A stretch of 64,000 bases of DNA from Karstenula rhodostoma CBS 690.94 (Eukaryota > Ascomycota > Dothideomycetes > Pleosporales > Didymosphaeriaceae), in NCBI GenBank assembly GCA_010093485.1, contig MU001496.1, positions 1,307,666 through 1,371,665 of the forward strand. The letters run 5' to 3'. Made by a program: the position numbers and the translations under genes. The notes beneath the pieces are model-generated. The model saw only the letters and a program-made list of their open reading frames with translations, was not told the origin of the DNA and searched no databases. Below are positions 21,101-32,800 of the stretch, piece after piece; positions within the stretch are counted from its first letter, which is position 1, and each line of letters opens with the position of its first letter.

Positions 21101-21291
21101 TGAGCAGCGCCTTCGACGCTAAAGCCACCCAAATCGCGCTCATCACGGTCCTCTTCTGTCTCAGGACCACCCAGTTCAAATTGTGGAAGGGCATCGGGTT
21201 CATAACCGCTGTCGTCGCCGTAGGCGAAGAAATTATCCTCTTCGTCAGAGACTAGGTCGATGACCTGACGTTGATCTGGCCCCGCATTCAT
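18141..21291 (-). CDS. RBR E3 ubiquitin ligase, RNF216/TRIAD3-like
   Basis: RING-between-RING ligases take ubiquitin from an E2 onto a RING2 cysteine before passing it to the substrate. The preferred exons are 21291-20672, 20286-19381, 19323-19152, 19029-18503 and 18420-18141 (834 residues). The N-terminus is acidic (VIDLVSDEED, a SIM-like motif). RING1 begins ECQCCFDEFPLNRM, the IBR begins CPFCDFKQICPP, and RING2 is CNKCKRPFIKEYGCNKMSC plus SHCGNLQCYVC. The Cys in GCNKMSC is the expected catalytic residue. Conserved CYVCSKDIKDYNHF is restored by splicing. The C-terminus is an Ala/Pro repeat, then a 120-bp duplication. If the last intron is kept, translation stops at 18421 (768 residues). Intron 1 is long (385 nt) and might hide an exon. 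Confidence 0.85.
18541..18780 (-). repeat. 120-bp tandem duplication inside the RBR gene
   Basis: Two adjacent copies of a 120-bp unit, about 18541-18660 and 18661-18780. Each encodes a 40-residue module with PPLQQL-AHPGQ-ARVGVAPLQ. A further Ala-Pro alternating run lies just upstream in the protein (around 18850-18900). In-frame length (multiple of 3) preserves the reading frame. The copy number may vary between strains. Confidence 0.75.
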
Positions 21292-22323
21292 GGATCAATG
21301 TGTAGATCCCGCAGGTTGTGTGATACACCGTGTAGCCGCGTCTCGCGTGGGTTGAGGTTTCAGAGCGCCGATTGCTGTCTGGTTTAGAAAGTCTGAGCTC
21401 GAACAAAGGGTTCAACCACGGCGCAACGGCATTATTTATATCGGAGCGGGAGAGAAACCGGTCGAAATAACAGAGAACAAGGTAAAGGAGCGCAGCAGCT
21501 GCGGCGCGAGTGAACTCGCAGGTATCACAGCAGCCTCGCCGAGGCGACCAGGCGCGAAGATGAGAGACAGGAGCACGAATCGGATGACGGTCGGAGAAAC
21601 GATTGCTGTACTGCGCCGTGCAATGCAGGGCACTGTACAGGCGGCGATGCGGATGCGGATGGACGCAGCGAGCTGTCGCTGTTTCAGTCGACGTTGGCGG
21701 GGTGCAGACAGGCAGGTACGAGGCACGGTATGGCGGCTGCTGCGTGCATGTGCCACAGCGTTCTGGACATGGTCAACGGCGCCTCGTCACTCATCTCGCT
21801 ACCGCCAAAGCCAGAGAAGTGTTGAAGAAGTGTTCGCCGTGCACCTCATTCGGAGATGCAACTGTACCAATCATGGGCTGCATCATTGGCGGGCCGCCGC
21901 ACAGGCCGCACGGAGCGATGATGAAAGCAGATCAACACGGAAGCTACGGCTGCGGGAGGGAACGACAGGCCTATTCACGGCCACCAGCTTGGCCACGAGT
22001 TCCACATTTCGCTCTTTATGTAATAGTCCTCGAAGCATCTGCGAACCAGCTTCCACGACCCTCGGGAGCCTCCGCATGACCAGTCTGCCGTAGTGAGACG
22101 CAGCGGTTTCTTGCGGCCTTCGTCGGAGTAGACGGAGTAGACGTCTTTGTTAGTATTTAAGAGACATCTGCAGTAGGGATCCACACACTCCACCAATCTG
22201 GGGAAGTGGCATACATACATAGGTAGGCGAAGCTCAGTCGGCGTCTCGCATCCATCGTCCTTCAATCCAAAAAGATATCATCAAGGCTTATATCATCGCG
22301 GCGCGAACGCTCGTTGCTACACC
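21292..22323. promoter_or_regulatory. divergent promoter region of the RBR ligase and Lyc1
   Basis: About 1 kb between two divergent start codons. Open frames occur on both strands at 21560-22093 (+) and 21975-22265 (-), but their translations are Arg/Cys-rich or unstructured and show no domain, so they are not annotated as genes. The last 60 bp before the Lyc1 ATG are pyrimidine-containing leader-like sequence. Confidence 0.35.
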
Positions 22324-23605
22324 ATGGGCTCCCTTGTCGAACTGCCCCACGGCTCCTCCCCAGACCTCGCACTCGTCCATCCGACAGAGGAAGAGAAGCT
22401 TATCCAGTTCAACCTCAATGGTGCGGAATGGCGCGGTGCCCTTTCCCAAGAAGTCTATCTTCGCCGAGAGGAAGTTCTCTCGCAGCAAGACCAGACGAAA
22501 GATGGAGGCATCTCTTACTGGATCCTGATCGATAAGACCGCAAAACGCAATCCTTTGGACCCTACGTCATCGACACGGCTACCGCTCGCAAGCTGCGAAA
22601 CATATCGCAAGAAAGCGGTGGTCTGGCAGGACGGAGAGCTGAAAGAAACGATATGCCACGGCATCGGGAGTGTATTCTGCGCGCCACATTTGCGAGGCAG
22701 GAAGTACGCCCAGCGGATGATGCAGGAGCTGGGCGAGGCCTTGAGGACCTACCAGACAGACGAGAAAACAGACTGCATGTTCTCGGTGCTCTTCTCCGAC
22801 ATTGGAAAAGTGAGTGGAGCTTTCGCTCCAATCTTGCACTGGCGTCGGCGTAGACTGACTAGCACAGAAATTCTACTCCGACTTTGGCTGGGAAGCTTTC
22901 AGATCGTCTCACGTCTCTCTGCCTGGCGAAATGTCGAAGGGAGATGAAATAGGAAGTCTACCAGCTGCACGGCCGCTGTTCGCAGAAGACCTGGCGGAGC
23001 TGTGCAAAATTGACGAAGAGCTCATTCGTGAGAGCCTGCAACACCGGCCAAAAGGCAGCCACGCCGCTGTAGCGCTTGTTCCCAACATCGCAAATATCAG
23101 ATGGCACCATGCACGCGAAGAATTTGTTGGGGGCGAGCTGCACGGAAAAGCGCCGACGGTGAAGGGCGCCATCGTAGGTACTGAGAAAGGCAAGCGGGTG
23201 TGGTGCTACTGGACGCGCATGTGGTACAACCCAGATACTACACAGGCGAAAGACAACACGCTGCACATATTGCGGTTCGTGGTAGAGGGCCAAGGCGGTT
23301 CAAGCTGGGAAGGCAGCGGGACAAACCACGTGGATGAAGTTTCGGGCGACCACTCCCACGACGCGGCGATCGCAGCGCTTTTCTACGCGGCACAGCAGCA
23401 GGCGGAGGAGTGGAAGATGGAGCATGTCGAGGCGTGGAATCCGTCTTCCGCGACCTTGGCCGCAGCACGCAGGCTGGATCCTGGCGCGAAGCTGATTGAC
23501 AGAGACACGGAGAGCATAGCGAGCTTGAAGTGGTATCCGCAGCATGACGGGCCTGTTGCCGAGTCCATCGACTGGATTGGGAATGAGAAGTACGGATGGT
23601 GTTGA
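22324..23605 (+). CDS. lyc1: Lyc1-type lysine N6-acetyltransferase
   Basis: Acetylates the epsilon-amino group of free L-lysine with acetyl-CoA, the entry step of the lysine degradation route known from Yarrowia lipolytica. The exons are 22324-22809 and 22868-23605 (407 residues, near the roughly 390 of known Lyc1). The N-terminal half has a GNAT pattern: GIGSVFCAPHLRGRKYAQRM, the acetyl-CoA-binding R/Q-x-x-G-x-G/A-type loop, then FSVLFSDIGKKFYSDFGW formed across the intron. The second half is the Lyc1-specific domain ending in IDWIGNEKYGWC. The intron is 58 nt with GTGAGT and a CTGACTAGCACAG end. The substrate is assigned by family resemblance only. Confidence 0.82.
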
Positions 23606-24587
23606 GCGCTCCAAGGCTGGGAGATGTACACAGGATGAACACGAAGATATCCAGTCCTATACAAGCGTCGCCAGAAACCATTCCCCATTGATCAATCGAG
23701 CAAACCAAACTGTGCTACGTTGACATGCCACTGTGACTGTTTCTTTTCCTCGACATCTCAACATTTGCTCGACATCGGTCCAGTTGCAGATTCTTCTTCA
23801 AAAGCCCAGCAGCGCCAGAGCGATCAACGAAAAAATAACCTGTCAGATTGCACTCAACGTCCTGCCTTCCAGACCGGCCGAAGCCCGACATCCAGTTGGC
23901 TGAAGATCATCGCCACGCACGCCGAAGCACACGTAATAAGGCCTCACTCCGGGACATCGAGGCTGATACTCATCAGCCAGGGTTGCGATTCTGTGGCTCA
24001 AAAGAAGAGCTCAGAAGAGGAAGTTTACTATAGAAATGATTCTATGAAGTAAAATCGACATGATAAAACAGAAAGAGCCCGAGGGCAGCGCGTCTTTTAT
24101 ACAGCGTGCGAGCGCGCAGGGACCGTCTCGCTTAGCCCATCATGTGACTTAGCGCGGCGAAGTTTTCTGCTTGGCGGTCCACACGCCTGCCGAGGGTGGC
24201 CGGTTTCGCCGGCGAGAGACGCAGGAACGGCCGGCGGGGCAGGAGCAGCCGCGGGGCAGTCACCCTTCACAGGCCGCACCGACTTGGAGAATGCGATGGT
24301 GTAGAGGTGGATGCGCAATCGTGATTCTGTGAAACAGCTTCGGGTCGAGCTGCTCGTCTTTGACGCTGGATCACTGTAGATATGCCGACAGCAGCGCTCG
24401 GACAGAAGCTCAGTGCTGTTGAGCCCGCCAATAAATTTTGTGAGTCTGCTGCGATAGCGGTCCGATCTTGAACCCCCACGGGGACTGTACTTTGTAAACC
24501 ACAACACGCTTCACGTTACTGGTGTTCGCGAGGCTCCACGTCTTCTCCGCATTGCAGTTGATTCTTTTGCCTGAAAGACCCAACGCA
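23606..24587. other. intergenic region upstream of threonine synthase
   Basis: No gene is supported over about 980 bp. Elements seen near the threonine synthase start are a CCAAT (24428-24432) and TGAGTCT (24441-24447), one mismatch from the Gcn4/CpcA core TGA(C/G)TCA. These are only suggestive of general amino-acid control. Confidence 0.3.
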
Positions 24588-26335
24588 ATGCCTTCACACA
24601 CCGCGTCCCAGCGCTACCTGAGCACCCGGGGAGGGTCCTACGATGTGAGCCATACCCCCGTATAGCGTTTCACGAACGCCCGGGCTAACCCGCCAGTTCT
24701 CCTTCGAGGACGTCGTACTCAAGGGCCTCGCTGCCGACGGCGGCTTGTTCATCCCAGAAGAGATCCCGGTGCTTCCCAGCGACTGGGCTACGAAATGGCA
24801 TAGCCTGTCCTTCGAGGACCTCGCATACGAGATCTTCTCCCTCTACATCTCGCCGTCCGAGATCCCCGCCGCCGACCTCAAAGACATCATCCGCCGCAGC
24901 TACGCTACCTTCCGCGCGAAAGACGTCACTCCCACTGTGGCCCTTGACAAGGACAAGAACATACATCTGCTAGAGCTGTTCCACGGGCCTACATTCGCGT
25001 TCAAGGATGTGGCGCTGCAGTTCCTGGGCAACCTCTTCGAGTACTTCCTCGTGCGAAGGAATGAGAACAAGAGCGGGCGCGATAGGGAACACCTCACGGT
25101 CGTTGGCGCGACCAGCGGAGACACAGGATCTGCAGCCATCTATGGCTTGAGGGGGAAGAAAGATGTCTCCGTCTTCATCATGTTCCCGCACGGCAAGGTC
25201 AGCCCGATCCAGGAGGCACAAATGACGACCGTCCTGGATGCCAACGTGCACAACTTGGCTGTGGACGGCACGTTCGACGACTGCCAGGTAAGCCGCATCT
25301 GGATATGATTCCTCTGGATAGCAGCTGACAACCCCGCAGGACTTTGTCAAGGCCCTCTTCGCCGACCCAGAGATGAACAAGACGCACAAGCTCGCCGCCG
25401 TCAACTCCATCAATTGGGCCCGCATCCTCGCCCAGATCACCTACTACTTCTACTCGTACTTCAACCTCATCCGGCAACAGTCGTTCCTCCCGGCCTCCAA
25501 GGTCCGCTTCGTCGTCCCGACGGGCAACTTCGGCGATATCCTCGCGGGCTACTTCGCCAAGCGCATGGGCCTGCCAGCAGAAAAGCTGGTCATCGCCACC
25601 AATGAGAACGACATTCTGCACCGTTTCTGGGAGTCCGGCCGGTACGAGAAGCACGCCGTGTACGGCACGGCGGCCGAGGGCGGTTTCGCCGAGGACGGCG
25701 TCAAGGCGCACGAGGGTGGAGTCAAGGAGACGCTGAGTCCCGCCATGGACATTCTCGTGTCGTCCAACTTCGAGCGCCTGCTCTGGTTCCTCGCCTACGA
25801 AGTGTACAGCACGTCTGCGGACGCGGTGTCACAGCGTCGCGCGCAGGCTGGCGACCACGTGAAAAACTGGCTCAACGACCTCAAGGCGAAGGGCGGGTTT
25901 GCGGTTGACAAGCAGATTCTGGCTGCCGCGCAGGAAGACTTCTCGTCGTACCGTGTCAGCGACGAAGAGACGATTGCGTCCATCAAGCGGACCTTCGCCG
26001 CCCCTTCGTCCAAGGGCTACGTCTTGGACCCGCACACGGCCATTGGTGTTGCGGCTGCTCTACGCTCAGCAGAGGTCTCGGGCCCGCCGTCGACCCACCA
26101 CATCTCGCTCGCGACCGCACATCCTGCCAAATTCAGCAGTGCCGTTGAGCAAGCGTTGCCGGACGACAAGGCGTACTTTGTAGAGAAGGTGCTACCGGCC
26201 GAGTTCAAGGGTCTGGAGGACAAGCCGAGGAGGCTCAGCCATGTGAAGAAGTCGGATGGCTGGGAGGGCGTGAGGAAGGTGGTTATCGCAGAAGTAGAAG
26301 CAGAATTACAAGCTGCGGATAAGGTGGGGCAGTAG
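24588..26335 (+). CDS. thr4: threonine synthase
   Basis: PLP enzyme that converts O-phosphohomoserine to threonine and phosphate, the last step of threonine synthesis. The exons are 24588-24644, 24697-25287 and 25340-26335 (547 residues; yeast Thr4 is 514). The N-terminus SQRYLSTRGGSYDFSFEDVV is assembled across intron 1. FHGPTFAFKDVALQF carries the Schiff-base lysine, about Lys122. GATSGDTGSAAIYGLRGKKD is the phosphate-binding region, and PTGNFGDILAGYFAKRMGLP is a further family signature. Introns are 52 nt each. Codon use is strongly GC-ending, suggesting good expression. The two near-consensus sites upstream might place it under amino-acid starvation control (inference). Confidence 0.95.
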
Positions 26336-27047
26336 ATAGACGGGGTCAAGATCCGGGCTTACTTAGAAGCAGCGATGGTATAGATGTTCTTGTTTTTTAC
26401 TCGCTGAATACATGTGTACATGTGCTCGCCGTGCAAGACTTGCCGTCGGTGATACTTCGTCTGTGGTCATCCTGAAGAGACAGACCTAGATGAAAGTGGG
26501 ATCCCTGGCCATATATGACCCAGCGTGATAGAACTTGGAGCATACGTGCCTAAAACAACACTACCAAAATCTAGGTACATGGATGGAATTGCGCCAACAC
26601 GAAACTTGGAACCACGTTGCGTAGGCCCTAGCTTTAATTTCGCGTAATCCATACATGCTCTACACTTTAGATGATTCGACCCCGAATAAGCCGACACCTG
26701 CTACGTCTGCAAAAGACAAATCAAAAACCTCGCCAGAGGTAGGATCCAGTGCAAAGAAATCCAGGGATTTCCAACGGTCACACAATCCGAGGATAGGAGA
26801 CCAAACACACCATCATTGTTTTCAGGTGACATATATTATATACCACGCTTGAACGTGTCAGGTCCCTATCTACTCATGCGAACGCACGAATGCTCTGCGA
26901 CCAGCTCCGCTCCCCATACGCCCTTTTAGTAGCAAAAGCCAGTCCGATCCCTGTGCATGCAATCATCGTCATCGTTTCCGTCGCCAGCCCCGTCAAACTC
27001 GCGCATGCTATTTCCAATCCAAAAACACCCAGAAGAGACGCAGCAGC
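26336..27047. other. intergenic region between convergent genes
   Basis: This holds the 3' flanks of threonine synthase (+) and the CHORD protein (-). Small frames are present, but none has recognisable content. Confidence 0.4.
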
Positions 27048-28136
27048 CTACACACGACCTGCCCTTCCAACTTGTATCATCTCGCCCGTGGGCTTGTCAT
27101 CCGAGCGCAGGACAGGCCACGCGGCGCCGTCCGCCTTCACCAAGGTCAGCTCGAGCTTCGTGCCCAGGATGCGGTATTTGCTGTCTTCGGGTTTGATGGA
27201 GGCGAAGAGGGGGAATTCGGCTGCGTAGCGCTTGCTGTCTGAAGTGCGCAGGTCGAGGTCGACATGGTCGGCGTGGAAGACTACTTTCGCGGAGTCCTTG
27301 TCGATTTTCTTGAGGTAGAGCGAGGCGATTACTGAGGTGGCTGTCTGGTAGAAGTCGTTTCTGTTGACGGTCAGCACAGGGAGGTGCGCTTAGATGCAGT
27401 GTAACATACCTTACAGTCTCGACCTTCTCTTCTCCGCCCTTCTTCCCACTCCCTACGAACAGATGCCTGTTCTTGGTCTTGCACCCCTCGATGTTCATGA
27501 ACTGGTCGAACTCGAGCACCCGTCTCTTGCAGCAACTCCAGCCTTTGCTGCCCTCGTGGAATATCGGCGCGCCGGGATGGTGCACGCAGCTCTCCCCCTC
27601 CCGATCGCCGCCCTCGGACTTCTGTCCACAGCCCCGCCGTCTGCATGTCATTCCCTGCTTGACCTCCAGGCTCGGATCGTCGTCCTCGGACTCCTCCGGT
27701 GGTTTCGGCGAGGCCGCTAGCTGTGGTGTTGTGGACTGCGCGGCAGGCAGGCGGGGTACGGGTGCGGGGAGGGATTCTTGCAGGCTGCCGAGGTCGACCT
27801 GCGTGTTTGTGGGGACATCGGGCGCTTGTGTGGGTTCGGGAGCGGGAGTATCGTCTACGTCTGAGTGGGTGCCGGTTGTGCAGGGTGGGATGGTCAGGAA
27901 TTCGTCGAAGGTGAGGACGCGGGGTTTGCAGCATTTCCAGCCTGGTAAGATAGCATTGTGTCAGTAATGTAGGCCTGGAATAAACGTGACTGGTTTCTCG
28001 CAGGTGCGGGGGGGAATTGGAGTTGTTTACCTTTCTGCCCCTCATGGAAGACGGGCGGACCCGGGTGATAGACACACTCCTCGTCCTCGTTCTCATACGT
28101 CTTGCCGCAGCCTTTGTGCACGCACTTCTTCGCCAT
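27048..28136 (-). CDS. CHORD and CS domain protein (CHORDC1/RAR1 family, Hsp90 co-chaperone)
   Basis: Fungal counterparts of animal CHORDC1 and plant RAR1 bind Hsp90 and Sgt1; ChpA is the Aspergillus nidulans member. The exons are 28136-28031, 27941-27410 and 27360-27048 (316 residues). CHORD1 spans MAKKCVHKGCGKTYE to CCKPRVLTFDEF. CHORD2 spans CRRRGCGQKSEGGDREGE to CCKRRVLEFDQFMNIEGC. Both show the Cys/His spacing of the zinc-binding module with HPGxPxFHEGxKGW. A Pro/Ser/Thr-rich linker separates them. The CS (p23-like) domain follows (NDFYQTATSVIASLYLKKID). This is the melusin-type architecture, which plant RAR1 lacks. Introns are 89 and 49 nt. It is divergent from the glutaredoxin-like gene, with 275 bp between the ATGs. 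Confidence 0.92.
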
Positions 28137-28411
28137 GGTTGCGCTTCGATTCTGAGAACAATGCTGCGCCGATAGGTAAAGGACAACGAGCGAATGATAA
28201 AGCTGTACAGAAGCGCAATCGCGTGAGCTGTGTGTTGCGCTTCAGTCCGCTTGGAATATTCTGGAAGTCGTGGAGTAGCGCTATGTCATGGGTCTTAGCG
28301 TCGGCAGAAAAGAAGCCCAATGCTAGGCGGTGAGGGAGCTCCCAAAGCCTGCGTTTGTATACGCAGGCTTTGGCTCGGTGCATCTTCATCGACTGATTCT
28401 CCTTTCCGAAA

Positions 28412-28761
28412 ATGTTTCGAGCTTCGTCGCGGTTGCTGCAAAGTCGCATTACATTTTTCACGCGGAGCCCTTGCTCGCTCTGCGACACCGCGAAGTCAGT
28501 AGTGCAGAATGTTCGCAAAGAGCGCAACTTCGACTATGAGGAAATCAATGTGATGGAGCCTGGTCAGGAGAAGTGGAAGAATGTCTACGAGTTCGATACT
28601 CCGGTGGTAATTATGCACGTCAATTAGTATGGGAATACAAACTAAGTGAAAAGATACACGTCGACAACAACACCCAGACTTCTACGTCCTCTGTGAAACT
28701 TATGCACCGCTTCGACGAGACACAGGTGAAGAAGCTGCTGGATGAAGTCGAGTCAGCGTGA
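28412..28761 (+). CDS. glutaredoxin-like protein (DUF836, C5orf63/YDR286C type)
   Basis: A small thioredoxin-fold protein. The exons are 28412-28606 and 28654-28761 (100 residues), with a 47-nt intron ending ACTAAGTGAAAAG. The N-terminal LLQSRITFFTRSPCSLCDTA contains a glutaredoxin-like C-x-x-C (CSLC), then FDYEEINVMEPGQEKW. The cis-Pro segment FDTPVIHVD is completed by splicing, and the C-terminal LMHRFDETQVKKLLDEVE follows. The family's substrate is not established; a redox role is inferred from the CxxC. It shares a 275-bp divergent promoter with the CHORD gene. The first residues are Arg/Ser-rich and could target mitochondria, but this is uncertain. Confidence 0.85.
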
Positions 28762-28962
28762 GGGATGATGTAAAGTATAGCGCGGAGCAATGTGTGGGGT
28801 AGCGTCAACCTGGGGCCATCAAATGAGGAGGGGGAACGTGGACATCTCTCCGAACACATGCCAATGGCGCATATCTTGCGAAGAGGTCTCCCTTTGCTCA
28901 GGCCACGAATTCATCCTCAGAAGCCTGTGTCGTACCGTAGATCATTCTCCATTACCGCGAAG

Positions 28963-29866
28963 ATGGCGAACCCACTGCAGCAAGCTAGCAGGATATTCCA
29001 AGCCTTCAAAAAGGGAGGACCAACTTTCGGTGCATGGCAGGTACGAGCATCACGTTACCCCCAGTTCCCTGTAATATATGCCAAAAATTGAGTCTTTTCC
29101 CAGATGCTCCCCGGCACGAACCACTCCCGGGCAATAGCCCTCTCAGGCGTGGACTGGATCTGCGTCGACTGCGAGCACGGCAACATCGACGGTACCCTCC
29201 CTTCCCATGTCCAACCCTTCAACCTCCATCCTAAGCACACCCCCAGACAGCCAAATGCACGAAGCCGTCAACGCAATCGCCAGCGCCCACGTCTCCCCCC
29301 TCGTCCGCATCCCCGCCAACGAACCCCACCACGTCAAGCGCGCCCTCGACGCCGGCGCCCACGCCATCGTCGTCCCACTCGTCTACTCCGTATACGACGC
29401 GCAGGAACTCGTGGCCGCGGCAAAGTTCCCGCCCCAGGGCTCTCGCGGCTTCGGCTCCCCCTTCAGCACGCAGACCTTCAACGATGAGGACCTGCCCACG
29501 TACCTGCAGAACGCGAACGCCGCGCTCATCACCATCGTGCAGATTGAGACGAAAGAGGCACTCGAGCAGGTTGGCGAGATTGCGGCGGTGGACGGTGTCG
29601 ATTGTTTGCTGATTGGGCCGTTTGATCTGGGGAATAATATCGGGCGGCCGATCTTGGGGGAGATGCATCAGGAGCTGAAGGATGCGATTGAGCGGATTAA
29701 GGAGGCGGCGCATGGGGCTGGGAAGAAGGTGGGGATTTACTGTACGAGTGCGGAGGGTGCGAGGGATTGTGCGCAGAGGGGGTTTGATTTTATCAGTGTT
29801 GCGAGTGATCGGGGGGCCATCACGGAGTACTTTGCTCAGACGCTGAGGGTGGCGAGTGGGAAGTGA
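28963..29866 (+). CDS. HpcH/HpaI aldolase family protein
   Basis: Class II (metal-dependent) pyruvate aldolase fold, related to 4-hydroxy-2-oxo-heptane-1,7-dioate aldolase. The exons are 28963-29040, 29104-29191 and 29247-29866 (261 residues). WQMLPGTNHSRAIALSGVDW and VDCEHGNIDD (joined across intron 2) form the front of the barrel. PLVRIPANEPHHVKRALDAG, the metal-ligand motif IVQIETKEALE, and CLLIGPFDLGNNIG follow. The Glu of QIET and the Asp of PFDL are the expected metal ligands. The exact substrate is unknown. An in-frame ATG at 28858 would add an Arg-rich, acid-free leader ending YRRSFSITAK that looks like a mitochondrial presequence, so a longer form starting there is plausible. Confidence 0.85.
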
Positions 29867-32800
29867 CTGGAGCTGGGTTTGCTTGTCAGATGTCGTCGCC
29901 TGAGGTCATGTATACAACTCATGATATGTGGTATTCAGAGAACATCCAAAGTCCAGCCCGTGGACCCTAAACAGAACTTTAGCAGCTCGATGCCCAAAAC
30001 AAGTCCCACCAAAATACATAGCACCGCAAAACCACAAACACCAACCCCCCCAACATCAAAAAGTTCTTCACGATAACTCGACTCAAAAGGGACCCAGTCC
30101 TCACATACTTCCAACCGCAGTCAAACAAATCCCATACCTCATAACAGCAGCACCTAAACATCCAAACACCCTACCCTACCTACAGTCCCCCACCCTCTCA
30201 AACCCTCCCCCCAATCCCCTAAAACTCCCCACCTAATCACCAAAAAAACACCTCCCCTCAAACCCCAAACACCTACCCCGCGCCCACACCAGCCTCGCCC
30301 ACATCCGACGCGTCACCGGCCTTGAAACCGCCCCTACCCACCCTACCCACGCTATACACAGCTCAACACCGAACCAAACCCGCTAGCCACACCCTCGGGG
30401 ATCCTGCTTCCCGTGCTCGCAGGTCAAAGGAGGTACCGCGAAGGGACCTTCTCGATTGAGCATGGGTTCGGGGATGTGTTTGAGTCGCCAGTACAGTATC
30501 GCATGGTACCACGCAGCGCATCTCCGGGCAGGCAGAACAGAAAACACATGTAGCTTTTGCCGCGTGTTTCGGAACAAGTAGGGTAGCTAGGTCGGCGTTT
30601 GGTTATCGCGACTACGCTACGCGTGCCAATGTGCGGATGAAGACCCCATTCCAACACCGACTGCCTAGATCTAGATGCTGCCCCAGGCGGAAAACGCGTC
30701 CTCCACGACGCGTGCCAGAGCGGGCGCGGGTTTTCCTTCTTTCTTACTACGCAGCTTCAGGGCCCGGACATCTGCGCGATGGGAGGGCGGGCAGTGCGTT
30801 GATCACTGTCTACTCGCGCATCCTACACAGGGGTGAAATGCTACGGAATGCCGCTCTGCAGGGTGCAGAGCCAATGACCGGAGGGGTGGCTGGTTACTCT
30901 TGGGGTCTATTTGGGGTGACTGGAGCAAAGGCGGGTGTGAGATGTGAGAAACAACGACTCAGCGTGAGGTCGAATTACCGGACGGGGGTAGGGGGGTAGC
31001 ATGTAGATGGGATGGGATGGGATGGGATTGGTGTGTAGGTGAGACGAGACGAGGGTGTTTGAAGAATGGATGGAGGGCTGTGTACGTGACGTGAAAGGCC
31101 GGTTTGCAGCTGAGCGCAACGAAGGTACCTAGGTATGAAGGTAGTGTGGTGTGGTGTGGTGTATTGCGCGGTCGGTCCGATGTGCGATGCTCCATCTAAG
31201 TCCACAGGGCTGACCTCGGACCGCGACCGCACCATCGCTCGCAAGCTTCTCACTCTCCGCCAGGCGCACACACGGGAACTCCGTCGCCCCATCTACGCGT
31301 GCTCGAGATCTGGAAATACTCCGCATAAGCGCGGACGTTTCTGGGAGGCTAAGCGAGGTGTATTCTAGGCGGGACTGTGCCCCGCCAATACGTACAGCGT
31401 GGCACAGGAATAACTGGGTGGCTATCTTGAGAGGTGGTCAATAGGATATGAGGTCATGGTGCGTTATTGTTATTGTTATTGTTATTGGTATGAGGTGAAT
31501 GTTTTGGTCATGGTGGAGGAGTGCAAGTGCATTGCCGCGTGGATGTTGAGGGCAGTGGAATCTACCGACATGCTCAGTAGCAGGCTATTCTTCGAATGCA
31601 GATTGCATCGCGTGCTCACCCGCGGGCCACTTGGGTGCGAAGGACGATGGCGGCCGCTGGTGACCAGACGCGGGGAGATTTAGCAAGTTGATGCGATTGG
31701 CACGGGGGTTTTGCGTAGAGAATTGCAGTCTTCGACAGCAGACGTGGAGCTGCCCAATGAAGTAGGATGGGAAGCGACGCAACCCTCGACAGCGGTGCAT
31801 GACACCCATCCTCAATATGTTTACATTGGCGCTGCAGCAAGGATGTCCTAGGAGAGGTGGTAGTGGTGGGGAAACGTGGCAGCATGACGAAACGCGGCAT
31901 GATTGAGGGCTGAAACAGAGCGTTCGCACAGTCACTCTGTTCTAGAAGGTACAAACGCCGAGCACAAGTTTCGCATGGCGAACGTGTGGGCGAGGAAACA
32001 TTGTCGTGCTGTGCGAACAAGGCATGCGCAGAGGGTTCATGATGCGAGCGAGTAGCGAGACGGCGACTATTCTTACGACTGGGTGGTAGCCACGCGACCG
32101 GAGTTGCAAGCATGCACAAAGAACTACAACCGGGATGGGGATGCCAGCGGACGAGGGAGACCAGGCGACTGCGATATGCTGGCTGTGTGAAAGCAGTGGG
32201 GTAGAGTCGGGTAGATTGAGGCACTATCGAAGAGGGCACGCTCACGGCCACGATGCCAATTTTGGCATGTCGTCAGGGTGGGCGCGATAGTACTGCAAAG
32301 TCCGCATCGGAGTGCCGTCCGCTCTCCGCAGGTGTAGATGAAGTGGGCTGCCTCACGACGAATGCGGGTGCTGCAGAAGAGCAGCGAAGGTGGTGATGGG
32401 CGCAGAACAGATCTGGGTATGCTCAAACAGGCAGCACGCGTGCAGCACGGTGAAGTGGACATGGGAGACGAATTGGCAGAAGTGATTAGAAGCGAGATGC
32501 ATTGAATTGAGAATGCAGGTGGAGTCTTAGTCAGGCGCTCCGTCGGCGGAGGTCCAATGGTGTTGGCGTGCGGAGCGGGCCCAGCCGTTTCAGTCCCGAC
32601 CGAGCAGGTTAGCAGCCGTCGACGAGGTCCACCGCCGTGCAGTGTGCAGCGCGAGCGCGCGGTTCCAGGTGTTCGCACGAGCGAGATGATGCAGGCTCCA
32701 CCCGCGCGAATGGGAGGCGGCGAGGCTGCGCATGCGGTGATGGCGACACGGCGGCACGCGATGGGGTGGTGGCGGAGGGAGAAGGCGACGAGAGCAGCAG

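Noticed and set aside
21560..22093. 177-codon plus-strand frame in the RBR/Lyc1 promoter
   Set aside because: Its Arg-rich, unstructured translation and its overlap with equally open antisense frames argue for non-coding DNA.
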